Below, piece by piece: positions 31,040 to 42,680 of a stretch of DNA of 64,000 bases (position 1 is the stretch's first letter; the number at the start of each line of letters is the position of its first letter). This DNA comes from Vesta saturnalis (taxonomy: Eukaryota > Arthropoda > Insecta > Coleoptera > Lampyridae). The DNA is taken from the NCBI GenBank assembly GCA_036346205.1, contig JARFJB010002468.1, positions 68,501 to 132,500 of the forward strand, in the 5' to 3' direction. Position numbers and translations under genes: made by a program. A model generated the notes under the pieces. It did no database searches. It was given only the letters and a program-made list of their open reading frames with translations, and was not told the origin of the DNA.

Positions 31040-32300
31040 ATTATCCCTTTTTAATCTTTGATTTAAAAATATCTACAGCTCTGATAATTAAGATGCAATT
31101 ATTATTTGTTTTGTTAATCTGGTTATATTTTTCCTCCTTTTTAATACAAGTATCTTGTGGCCAATTTTCTTCAGGTTCGTACGAAAACTCGGGTCCCTTA
31201 AACCAATGATCAGACATTTTCATACGCTTTTGCATTATCCATTTTGTGGCTTCATCTGCTATATTTTGTTTTCTCTTGCATCTCTGCAGCTCTGTAAGCC
31301 ACGTATTTCATTAGTTTCCTAGGATTCTCATTTTCTGTCCAACGTAAAACGATAATAGAATCTGACCAATATACTGTATTGTCGATTTTTACTGGTGAGT
31401 AAGATTCCTAGAGAATCTCGCCCCAATGACGGCTGCATCCGGTTCCAATCGAGGAATGTTTTGAAGTTTAATCGGTGTCATACGTGTCTTCGATCCAATC
31501 AGCACACATTCTATATTTTATTTTTGCACTTGCATTTACAAAAATGTGCATTTAAACAAGGGCGTTTTCCCAATTATTTATATTAAAAAGAAAGCATCGA
31601 CGAATTGAGATGTGATTAATTTGTGAAAGTTTCTTCACCCAAAAATACCATTTTTGCAATGCTCTGCTGAAATTGGTTGATCCCATGATATATTACTCTT
31701 CCATATCTCTTGCAGAAGAATTTTCAAGTAAATTAAAGGCTTAGATATTAATCCAAACGGGTCATAGATTGATATTAAAATCTGTAAAAGTTCTCTTTTT
31801 GTTGGTTTTCTACTTCCATGTAAAACTTCTTGGCGTTTACTAAACTTTAGGTTAAAAATAAAACAGTCGGTTTCTAAGTTCCACCACATACCTACCTAAA
31901 ACTTTCTCTGATTTTGTACCATCTCCAAAATATAGGTTGACTGTATTATTTTCTTCTTCATTATTCACTGACTTCACTAATCTTTTTGAATTTGACCTCC
32001 AATCTGGGATTTCTAAATTGCCTTTAGCATGTATGTAATTAACTTCTGACGCGATTTTAATGGCTTCCTCTTCAGTTTCGGTTGAATCAAGAAGATCGTT
32101 GACATAATGGTTTTTTATTATGCACTCCACAGCTCTTGGATACTGCGAACTAAACTTTTTTGCGTTGGTGTTTTTCACGAACTGTGCACAGCTAGGCGAA
32201 CACGTAGCTCCAAATCTTATTACCGTTATGATATATAATTCCAAAGTATTCTCAGGACTACCATTTCGTCACAAAAACCATTCTGCATTCTGATCTTCGT
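31040..32300 (-). pseudogene. BEL/Pao reverse transcriptase and RNase H remnant
   Basis: Minus-strand frame 32,244-31,852 holds FGATCSPSCAQFVKN and HYVNDLLDS, the reverse transcriptase palm; the catalytic YVDD is changed to YVND. It continues with IPDWRSNSKRLVK. Frame 31,889-31,635 has LKFSKRQEVL, GSRKPTKRELLQILISIYDP and FGLISKPLIYLK (connection region). Frames near 31,600-31,240 give LIGSKTRMTPIKLQNIPRL (RNase H start) and VYWSDSIIVLRW, then HWFKGPEF and EENWP at 31,235-31,140. Several frameshifts separate these blocks. Integrase does not follow. Confidence 0.85.
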
Positions 32301-32961
32301 CTATGATTCCAAGACGTAAAAACATTTCTTTAATATTTGCAGACAGAGATACCTATTTTTCTTCCTCGAAAGCGTAGTAATACGCCTAATAATGATGCAA
32401 GTTGATCGTATCCCTGTAATAACATCGTGTTCAGAGATATTCCTTGCATCATTGCCGTAGCATCCCAAACTATTCTAAATTTCCCAGGTTTTTAAGGATT
32501 TAAAACAGGAAATATATGCAGATACCACACATTTCGTTTGTTTTCCATTATCTCTTAATCCGTCAGTTTTCGAAAGTACTTATTTTCTAAAATTTCTGCT
32601 TGTTCATTTTTTCACCCAGTTCTTGGTTTCTTTCAATTTTTTACTCAATGTATTTGAAGCTCTGAAGTGTCATAGGTTTGCTGACTGGTGGTTTAATGTG
32701 GTCATGTTTCCAGATCAGGCCAATTTTGTATTGATTTATTACTTGAACAAACAATTTTTTCCTGTATATCATTTGCTTTTTGTAGTTCTTTTGACTTTCA
32801 ACTGAGAAATATTCTGTAGCAACATTAAAGAGTTCTTTATTACTGACATCATCTTTATTAATGCTGTTATTACATTCACAAATGTGAGATAGCGAATTTT
32901 CTTCTAGACGTTTTTGATTTCCATTCCATTTTAGACAAAGTTGTTCTTGTTTCCCATTCAA
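32301..32961 (-). pseudogene. BEL/Pao pol, start of reverse transcriptase
   Basis: The 106-codon minus-strand frame 32,961-32,641 ends with YKIGLIWKHDHIKPPVS and MTLQSFKYIE, the BEL segment just before the palm (GLLWK...LP.S..MA..RL..LE). Downstream, 32,640-32,300 is stop-broken but keeps family-like fragments. Protease and zinc knuckle are not found between this and gag. Confidence 0.7.
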
Positions 32962-32963
32962 AT

Positions 32964-34020
32964 TTAACTTATCTGCAATTTCTTGATAAATTGCTTATTT
33001 TTATTGTCACAGTGTGTAATGGAGGGTAAAGCAGAATATACATTTATAGCCAAGTTATATAGCCAATCAGAAAATTCAATAAGACCTTTAAATTCGTGAA
33101 CAGTACTACGATATAAAGCCCAGTTTACCTTAATTTGAGAAGGAAGTTTGTCTAAAAATTCATGGACGACTGTGGGATTATTTAAATACTCTTTCAAACT
33201 GGCTGAAAGGAATACAAGAATTTTTGACAGTCATACTGAACTCTACCAGCGTTTCAAGTTTATCAGTTTTAGGTGCTGGTAAACGTCTTATAGAGCTAAT
33301 ATGAGCTTCAATAATTTTCTCTGGACGTCCACATAATTTTTTTCAAAGTGGCTATTACCTGTGGGACGCACTGAGGTAAAATTAAAAAACTTGAAACCCT
33401 GGCTTTGACTACTCCTTTTAAGGATGTTTGTAATCTAAGTATATTTTCATGGTTATCTGTGCCAAAGAGTTCAGTAGACCTTTCGTAACTACTTATAAAA
33501 ATGGGCCAATCGTATGGATTTTCGTTAAAATTGGGTAGATCACCTGGGTTTCGCCTTGCTCCGAACGACATAACTGAATTCTCTCCACCATTGATTAAGG
33601 TAGGCGTCGCCATTGTTGATGTTAGTGGTGCAATAATGTAACCTCTTGGTAACTGATTAATTTTTAAAGAAAGAAATTCATTGGCCAAAGGGTCACACTT
33701 ACTGATTTCATCGTCTTCGATTTTCTGGCTATCGTCACTTCCCTGGTCCTTTTCTAAAATTTTTCTGGATTCCCTCGATAACTCAATTTCTCTTCTGATT
33801 AATTTCCTTTCTTCTTTAAGAAGTTGAAGGCGCATCGTTGGTCGTTGGCTGACTGCATTTTTTGTGAACTTTGCTTACTTTTGGATTTGTATATTACTAT
33901 TTTCTGTTTGGGTATACAGAGCGGAGATTTCCATGTCTCATCCGATGGTACCTCGGCATCATCCTGTACATTGACACTTTCAAAGCAGAGCCATTTCGTG
34001 CACAGGGTACACTCTACCAT
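32964..34020 (-). pseudogene. BEL/Pao gag with PHD-like N-terminal finger
   Basis: Frame 34,020-33,799 begins MVECTLCTKWLCFESV and contains DETWKSPLC, a PHD-like zinc finger known at the N-terminus of some insect BEL gag proteins. Frame 33,835-33,308 has a charged coiled-coil (LLKEERKLIRREIELSRE) and then the DUF1759 gag signature: LPNFNENPYDWPIFISSYE, RLQTSLKGVVKARVSSFL, LPQCVPQVIATLKK. Frame 33,197-32,964 continues with VHEFLDKLPSQIKVNWALY and EFSDWLYNLA, also gag. Two or three frameshifts break it. Gag forms the virus-like particle; the finger may bind chromatin or RNA (inference). Confidence 0.85.
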
Positions 34021-34146
34021 TCTTTCTAATCTGTATCATCGTAGAAACAAGGGACATAGGTCATTCTTAATTCTTTCATGGGCCATTTCTTCTAACCTAG
34101 TCAAATTGTGTTACAACCTAAGTATAAAGACTAAATAATTTGGGCT

Positions 34147-35451
34147 TGTTGTCAAAGGGTGAAGAATAAATCAATCGAGAACTTGAAGTACTTTTTATTC
34201 TGTAACCTGTCACAACAAAGAATGTTTACTTCCACTTATATAATAGAATTCTTATTTGCTTCATACAATCGATTTTGTATTATTATCGATTGTACACATA
34301 CGACAACCAATGTCAACAACAACCACTACTAAATAGCTTAAACCACATACTATGAATATTGTTACTTAAAGGGTTACCTCCACTTTCTCAAGTACTGTCT
34401 CACGCGCTTAATCACTGAACACTTTTCAGGGAATACTTGCTGTTTTATTATAACATATGCTTTAACACTTTTTTCAAATTTCTTGAAAGGGAAACACTAT
34501 TATTTACTTTCAAATCACACTTAAACCTTTTATTTGCAAATGTTTATATATGATTTATCCCCAATAAGGATTATTTCAGTCACTTTTATACGTACCGCAG
34601 AACGAAATTTTTACAAAAAAAACAGCACTCGCCATTCTAAGGTCTCTTAAAAAACGCGCGGGCGATTCGCCTTTATTTGAGCTCTAACCGAGTGATTCTC
34701 TCTTTTCCTTAATTGGGCTCTCGTTTTTATACCCACTGTTGGACATTCCCGCACTACTATTAAAATTCACCTACCATAATCGAGTATTGCTTGCGTCGCT
34801 TTGCCGATTGCAAACCCCGGACGGAACCAATATAAACCAATGTAAGAAAAATATCTTGAATCTTGAATTTTATTAAAAACATACGCACAACTCATTGGAA
34901 AAGCCATTATTAGTAATTATATTCGCTCTGCATATTATTCAGACCCTGGCTCAACTTTTCATGAAAATTTCGCAGATGGGTGCTTCCTCTATCCGCGCAA
35001 TTCAACAACCTCCAGTGCATTTACCCTTGAACATGCATTCAATTTTCCACAAACAAAAATATGCATATATATTCCTTAGTGTATATTAATGCAATATCAG
35101 TATATCACAAGCTCACTCACTCACTCATCCGAATTATTTTGTATACAGCAGCAAAATACCAGTGGCAATCCGGTAGTCTTTTATCAGTGCTGTCTCAATA
35201 AGAATTTTCCCAAAACATTATTTTTCATCCAAATGTAATGCTTTCAACATGAAAATCTTTCCAGAACATTCAAATACTATTTTATTTGACACACACTGTT
35301 CCATTAAATTCCAGTGGCGTATTATTTACACCAACTTACATTCTGCATACACAAACATTTTTTTGGTGCAAACTTACTTCATTTACATTAAAAATTCGTT
35401 TCAACGTTATCAAAATACTGCATATATACGATGAGTCAGAATAACTTTACA
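34147..35451 (-). repeat. 5' LTR of BEL copy 2
   Basis: About 1.3 kb. Starts TGTAAAGTTATTCTGACTC at 35,451 and ends ...TTTGACAACA at 34,147. Contains a TATA box at 34,726-34,732 (minus strand GGTATAAAAACG) and AATAAA signals near the end. Homologous copies at 20,406 (plus) and about 61,830 (minus) support its start point. Confidence 0.8.
34726..34732 (-). promoter_or_regulatory. TATA box of the BEL LTR
   Basis: TATAAAA on the minus strand, inside the LTR, about 700 bases upstream of the gag start; conserved in position in the other two LTR copies. Confidence 0.55.
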
Positions 35452-36820
35452 CTATTACAGCACGAAGGCACAATAAGATTATTTGTTTTGATAAAAAAAA
35501 ATTGCAGACAAAGGCTTAAATCATCTATTTTCTCTTTTTTTTGTCTGTATTAGTAGGTTATAATTACAAGTATAAATCTTTTATACGAACGTAGGAAACT
35601 GAAAAGCCAATATATTTTACAAGTTTGCCACTGGCCTGTCGCTGTCAAGATCACTTATTACCATCTGATATTTTTGGACATACTTATAGATAATTCTAGG
35701 TAAGAATCTACACCAAGGATTGTTTAGTTCATGTACCACGACGCAGAGGGACCATACTAGCTACCCTAACGTCTAGAACTTGTATACGGCTCAATTCGTG
35801 CCATAAGGTGGTTTATCTTCCTTGCAATACTTTAATCAAAGATTAATTTAATTTGTTTCGTATCTTTCAGGTAAAAACTTAACTTATTAAGTTATTCTAT
35901 TGACATTAAATCCACATGTTTTTATTTTTCTTGGTATAATATAAGTAACAATCGAACTCCTTTGAAAGCTCGAAAAATAGTGACAGTATTTTTTACGTTC
36001 ATACGTTCAAACACATCTAGAAATAACTTTTATTGTATTTCTCTTTTTTCTACACCCGAATTTTTACTCATGTACACTTTATTCCATTCTATCCTTCAAA
36101 ATTTTGATTAATTTTCAGTTTCTTTACATTTTTTTAATTACAACGTTAATGCGGGTGTGTTATTTTATTCTGTTGCACCTAATTGAAAGATAACTTAGAG
36201 CTTAACGATTTTTGATGTTTGTTGTGGCAGTAAATCAAGCTTACACTTCCAAATCTTACTGGAGTTATTTCAATATGATACCTTGACACTTGGATTGAAC
36301 ATTTTTTTTATTTTGACGTATTTAATATGGAGAAAGATTAGAAAGCAAAAAGATTAGTAAGTAAGGGCAATATTCTATAAATTTATACATGATTTTTTAA
36401 CGCATGCGAGCAAAGTACAATTTTAGTTAACGAATTCTATTAATTTGAGTATACTGCTGCGTTATTCCTGAGGATTTATCAAGAAGTAAAATAATTGGGG
36501 AATTTAATTACTTACCACCAACTTTATTGTTTAACGATAAACGCTCGTCTCTTTGGCGTTCTATTAAATCGTCTGAATAATATAAATTATACAAAGTTTA
36601 TACGACTCGATAGCAATTACAGCTGTCGTGGTCAATATAGAATGAAAATTTTAATATTAAAGGGTCAAGATAATTTATGAAATATGAAAACGCAAAAAAT
36701 AAGCCTGGTATTTAATAACTAGGTAAATTGTACTGCGAAAAATTTTAAAACAAAAATTCAAACGTGCCTAGTAATGAAAGCAAAACATTCATGTAAGTAC
36801 AATGTCACTTAACTCCCACA
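35452..36820. other. AT-rich non-coding stretch
   Basis: No gene recognised. Confidence 0.45.
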
Positions 36821-37175
36821 ATTTTTAGTTAATATGACGTCACGATTAAAAACTGCTTGGCCACGCCCACTTTTAGTTTTTCTCTTCTGATTGGTTGTTG
36901 TAACTCCGCCTTGTCGTGTTGTGGGTAACTTGGAACTTTGAGAGGTTGTGATTGGTGATGTTGGAGGGGTGGGTCTGTAATTGAGTCAATTACTTTTGAT
37001 TACATCTACACCACGATTAAAATTGCGAAATGGTGCCATATTATTAGTTGTGGCGTAGGGTGCTGGACACAAAGCCCAATAGTCACAACGCCAATCGCCT
37101 TCTAAACCGCCATCTTGGTCACAACGCCCACTTTTAAATTTGGTCATAACGTCCACTTTGGTCATAACGCCTACC
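36821..37175 (+). repeat. GC-richer block with short GGTCATAACGCC repeats
   Basis: A local rise in G+C with CCACGCCCAC boxes and then three to four degenerate copies of a TTTGGTCATAACGCCCAC-like unit (about 37,075-37,172). Could be a decayed tandem repeat or a regulatory island; no reading frame. Confidence 0.5.
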
Positions 37176-39100
37176 GCATACTATTGCCAATAAAAATTTG
37201 AGGATGAGTTGCCTAAGTTGTAATCTTGTCCTATTTATATATTTACTTGTCACTGGTTTAGAAATGTATGAGTTACCGCTTTACGGAATTGGTTTCATCA
37301 AAGGGCTCTCAATTCTTGTGGTATACTATTCTATAAAGTAACTACATTAAATTGGAGCGATCTCTTATATAGGTATGTCCTTCGTGGTGGTATGGAAAAA
37401 GCTCCATGTGCCTGAGATTTAGGTGGTGTAGATCGCTACGGTAAATAATATTTTCCCAAAGGTTGTTCGGCCTTTTATTTTATTTTTAACAGTTATTAAC
37501 ATAATTATGTACTTAATCGTAATAGTAGAATAATGGAATGGTGGAAGAAAGAGATAGTATTCAAACTTTTTGGGACAACCTAACAGTTTGGAAGGAGAGG
37601 AAGGTGTATGTTTCAAATGTGATTATCAAGAAACCCATGGAGAAAAACAAAATATAACTAAGCTTCCCAAAGGTTACGCTCACTTTTCTGTAATTTAGCG
37701 ATTGCTATATGTTTGGCGAAAGTGACTCCGATGTGCACGCGTCTACTTTCATCTTACTTTTAATAGGTTTTAGTTCTACAAAATGATTAAATTAAATACA
37801 GACAACAGTATTTCCTCTTGTCAGTATAGATCTTTCGATAAGACCAAAAAAAAAACGACGAAGATGGGATTCATCTGCTTTTATTGCATTTACTTCAGTT
37901 CCTGAATATATTTCGCTTACGTTTCGCGTATACGGTTCGGCAAAAGAGATAAGTTAGCGTCCTTCATTGCCATCTTTTACTGACATAACAATAAGATAAT
38001 CTATTATTGACCTACAGATACTTGAGTTGTCAAGTTACTATTAAATTACCAATTAACGCTTAGGTAAAATTATCAGGTGAGCAAAGATAACCAGAACCCA
38101 AAGCATTACATTCAGTTCTGACGAATCTTTTCTGTTTGAGCCAGCTAAATGGGTTGTAGCACTATGTATCACATGTTAAGTGAGATACAATATAAAAGGT
38201 CAGTTTGAAAGATTTTAGCAAATTCATGAGAACATACAAATAAAAAACCAGTATCACTTTATTAATTAAGCAATAAAAGATTATGTCGTAACCACACGTG
38301 TGAATGGTTCAATTCGTTGCCTATCTAGTATATTCTTAGTACGGAACATTCTCCTCATTATTTCGTGCCTGCACTTCTTTTGTACTCTAATCGCATAAAC
38401 CGCGCATGGAAGTAAAACTGTAGTATGCGGGACTTCCTTTACACGCATCTTCGGATCGCTGTCCTAAATGTTCTCTCGCCCACACATTATCGTTTAATTC
38501 TCCAACAATACCACATACCACCATTTTCTGCAGCTTCTGTTTCAATTTCGGACCTGCCCTCCTCCTCCCGCCGATTTTCCACTGACATACCTACACTCCC
38601 TGTATTCCTTGTATCTTTTGCTGGTTAAAGAAACAAAAGGTTGATGGAACTAGTTTGAATTTGTTAATTAGGTACATTTTTTTTTGATATAATTTTGTAG
38701 GTCTGAAACACCAAGATTAATAACATTACATTGGGACATTTGAAACACATAACCTATCTTGTATATAGTGTGTTAAAAAAAATAATGCAAAATTAATAAT
38801 TTTTAGGAAAATTACTGGCAATAAAAATCTCAGGAAATTGTATCCACGCACCATACAATGGCGGTCTGCCAAGGCGTCTTTCTTAATCTGAGGTAGATAT
38901 AACGTTGTTTCGTATTTTTCATTTCTTATTAAAGGTCGTTTGGATGGATGGGATTTTATGAAACTTGGTATAATGCATAGAATTTTCCAAATATATTTTT
39001 TTTGCAAAAGGAAACCCTAAACATCTGTTGCTTAAAAAGCCACTGTTACTTTTCTAAACAATGTGTCAAATTTGTACCGCGCACATCTTGAATACATTAC
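37176..39100. other. AT-rich non-coding stretch
   Basis: No gene. The part 38,720-39,010 contains phrases common at insect mariner-type MITE ends (TTTTATGAAACTTGGTATA near 38,953), so it may hold a MITE; I could not define ends. Confidence 0.4.
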
Positions 39101-39107
39101 AACTCAC

Positions 39108-40015
39108 CCACTATTTCATATTCCTTTGGCACATTGCCATCCAAAGATACCAAGAGCTGCTCTTCATTAGGAAAGGATGATTCAGATTCATTATCTAGCA
39201 GGTTCCGATCTAAAATGGTTTGTGTAGTAGAACGCACGTTTTCGTTATAGTTTAATTGATCGACGGCTGTTTGGATCCGCCTATCATTTAAGTGATATTT
39301 TCGTTTGTCAGGTACCGATATCTGAAGGTCCCGATAAACAAAGATACTTCCCTAATGGTAGTTATTTTCCTCAAATAATCTTAAAGACAGTATGATAATG
39401 TGTCCGGTAAACAGATATTTATGGCTTGCATGATAGGAATTCCTGTTCACATACCAGTAAATTCCCAAACATTTAACTTTATTAAACGTAAAATTCGCGC
39501 CAAACTAGGAATGATTCAGCGTCATTGTTTGTTCTACGTACTCGCCCAAACACTGATATCGAATCAGCTCCTACTCGGCCAAGCTATTGTCTTTCAGTTT
39601 CATGGTACCTTTTAAATATCAGAAATAGAAAATGGGATTTTGATTTGTTGGGTTATAGGTATTATAAGTGTCATTGCAATAAGAGCCTATATCTTTACTG
39701 AACAATGAGAGTTTGTATCTTATGTGTGTGACGGAATTCTTGCTCACAGAAGATAACATGTGTTGAAAAATAAAGGGTTAAAAAAATAACACGAAAGTAC
39801 CTCATTAAGGTTTGAAATTCGGTTGTCAACTCCGTTTCGGTTAGAAAGCTGTTAATGTGCTGAACCCCTTCAGGAGTATGTCGAGTTGGGCGAAATGGTA
39901 ACGAAAGTAATATTTTCATTGCCTTTTGGGCTATCAAACTGTCTTTTAAGAGCCTGGTCATGCCCAATACTGCAGACTGTGTCATGATTGCCTGAGAATT
40001 CAGTAAAATCGGTTA
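39108..40015 (-). pseudogene. MULE (Mutator-like) transposase C-terminal remnant
   Basis: On the minus strand, frames follow each other as in the C-terminal half of insect MULE-type transposases: SQAIMTQSAVLGMTRLLKDS (family Q.V.R..Q.LGL), KILLSLPFRPTRHTPEGVQ (family ALPFLPA..I..GF), TEFQTLMRYF, then SISVFGRVRRTNNDAESFL (the RTNN-x-E-x-(F/W)H motif), and after a break FVYRDLQISVPDKRKYHLND and RRIQTAVDQLNYN. Three frame changes at least. The N-terminal DDE core is not found at higher coordinates. Splice-like borders occur at some junctions (GTACTT, GTGAGT), but the frames do not join cleanly, so I prefer a pseudogene to a host gene. Confidence 0.65.
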
Positions 40016-41920
40016 GTTTGTAAAAACAAGAGCAATATCCTGAGGTGAACAAATTGAAGGATTTGTGGTCTCCGTGAGCTAAAATAACCAATTTTTTCAA
40101 TTGCAGAATTATTAGTGTCAAATTTAAACTCCAAGAATTTCTTTTAAAACCGAGTGAGGCTCGAATTTGGACCACCATATATATATAAAATGTTATGAGA
40201 GGTTCAAATAAACCTTGCCTTCCCCAATACTATTTACAAAAATTTTTGATTTGTTAATTTGGTTTTAAATTTAAAACTACACAACTTTCAAAATTTGTTG
40301 TAATAACAGTTAATATGTTGAGCGCCAACCTGTATAAATCTCAGGTAAATTGTTTTAGATTTTCTCTTTTTTTTTAAGCTTAATATTTCAATTCCAACAA
40401 CTCTGATTTGACCAAGTAAGTTAATGCAATAACTATTATGGACATGTACAAAATTACGTAAAATAAATGAAAAATTTTTACTTGTTAAAATTAAATAGGG
40501 ATCAAATGAATTTCAAACAATAATCTCAGGGAACAAGTGAGTCTTACTAATGCGTGTGAATTAATCGACATAAAAAAAATTAATTCTTTGACGTGGACGA
40601 TTTCACAGGAAAACAATAAAATAACAAACTTATTCCTAATTAAATTTATACTACACCTACCTAAGAAACGTCAGTGGACTAATCCTGTAGTCATATGGTT
40701 ATGCTCGCTAGCAGGTGTCGAATGCAGCAAGTGGAAATTTTCTTTTTTTTTCTTTTCTTCAGGTAAGTGATGCTTATTAAATCTTCCCTTACTCCTTGAT
40801 TGGCCAAACAAATTCTTTTGTGCTGTCCTCCACCACGTGTTGGGTACGATATTGTTAATAATGCCTTTTCTTTTTGTTTTATACAAATCGTAGATGACCA
40901 GGAATGTCTTGAGGAAGGATTGTGAGAATTATGGTATCTTCACAAATCTTACTGCAGTGATTGTAATCGTATATTCGAGTAAATCAACATGTCCATTGTG
41001 AAAGTGTGACTGTGGTTTAAAAATTCTACTTTTTATCTATCACTTAGTAGGAACAATACTATATTATTTATTAAAGTTTTTTAATTTAGTCCTTTTCTTC
41101 TTATTACAATTTGAACACCATTCCAACCTTTATTCCACAATCACCGCTACTACACATTAACTTGTTTTGCATACACAATTATAATGGTAAGTGCAATTAA
41201 AATATGAATTTATTTCTTATTTTTAATTATAATACATTTATTGTAGATGAAACCAGAAAACCCAAAACATAACGCATCTTATTGCAATTTCTAATAATGT
41301 GAATGTCCATATAAAATTTTATCAAAAAGTAAAGAAAAACTCTAAGTGATACCAAACACGCATAATATTTACAATTACAACTATTTAACTTAATCTGTCA
41401 CATTTCTCTTTTTGAAAAATACATTTTAAATCTGATGTGATTTAAACTAAATTAAAACATTTAACCATTTAGATAACAAAATTAATTAACTTTACAATAT
41501 AATTAAACCAACCAAAAATTTATTCTTATTTCATAGAAATAATTAACAGTCTGTTTTAGGTAACAAGAGTAAAAATAAACGTTTATGAAAACTTCTAAAA
41601 AGTAAAAGTCCACGTACAAAAAAAAAATTGGATAAAAAAAATTCTTTCTTTTTTTTGAATAAGGAACAAAAATTATTTTCCCTTTTTTTATGTTTAAAAT
41701 ATTTGACATCTATATAACAAAAATGTAAAACAAAAAAAAACTCAATTATTTTACCTGTATCTTATATGTGGCTTTGTAAATATTGATTGCATGAATTTTT
41801 TTTTTTTAAATAGTCATAAAATTCAGATTTGTTGTTATTGATACATTAATGTGCTTATTTATGTAATAATTTGTTTATATTTTTTTATATGTGCAAAACA
41901 GGTCAATAAGAACATAACAT
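40016..41920. other. AT-rich non-coding stretch
   Basis: No gene. A minus-strand 102-codon frame reaching to 40,178 is partly the MULE shadow. Confidence 0.45.
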
Positions 41921-41921
41921 G

Positions 41922-41922
41922 T

Positions 41923-41983
<61 letters not shown>

Positions 41984-41987
41984 TATC
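41922..41987. repeat. AT dinucleotide microsatellite
   Basis: About 30 AT units with one AC near the end. Confidence 0.95.
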
Positions 41988-42680
41988 TTTAAAATCCTAA
42001 GTTGGTAACTATAGGAACCTACTATCTACTCTACTCACTTGGCAATAGTGAAAAAAGCAGCCTGTTTTCGTAGCATTGGGACAACTTCATGTAGCGAGCG
42101 AGCGTGTTAATGCAGCTTCATAACCGGTCATTATTAACTGGGTACTAAACCTTGTCATAAATTCTTTTAGCGTTTCGAATACATTTTTACATGTATCGAC
42201 AGTACGACTTTCCATAAGTGCAAAAGCACATGAAAAGTCCTAAAAATGATAACATGTGGTTAAGGTTTTTGGCATCAATGGATCCTATTTCTTTAGTACT
42301 TGTATTATTGTCAATGGATATCGATTTCCGCTTTGACAACATCAAAAATTGAAAACATTTACATTAATTCGTTACACACTTTAAAATGTTCTGATAATAT
42401 TATACAAGATTCGTATTTAGCATAGCCTCATGATGGCATGAAAGTCGAAATCGATCGGTATTAGCAATAACATTTCAACGTTTGCCTATCTTCTCTCCAA
42501 CTTGGTTAAAAGTTTTCCAGAAATTGAGAATCTGTTTATCAAAATTAGCTTAGTGCACAAAAATCGACACAATCTGAAGCGGAACATTCGATTTCAATAA
42601 GAACCCGTTTGCAAAAAAATTCCTTAATGGTATTTTGTGATCACAACTATTTTGGCTCCAAATTGACATGATTGTTATAG
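41988..42680. other. Non-coding spacer
   Basis: No gene recognised; ends at the 3' tail of the minus-strand LINE. Confidence 0.45.

Larger units (their letters stand above)
30897..35451 (-). mobile_element. BEL/Pao LTR retrotransposon (copy 2), internally deleted
   Basis: Minus strand order: 5' LTR (35,451-34,147), gag (34,020-32,964), pol beginning (32,961-32,300), reverse transcriptase and RNase H (32,300-31,040), then a short 3' LTR remnant (30,985-30,897). The zinc knuckle/protease segment and the whole integrase are missing. The two LTR pieces share about 85 bases ending ...CACCCTTTG..AACA. I see no matching short target duplication at the outer ends. Frames are broken, so the copy is inactive. 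Confidence 0.88.

Noticed and set aside
33824..34138. Plus-strand 104-codon frame
   Set aside because: Antisense of the BEL gag N-terminus and leader.
39108..40015. Host multi-exon gene on the minus strand
   Set aside because: Splice-like borders exist, but exon phases do not join, and the blocks match a MULE transposase pattern in order.
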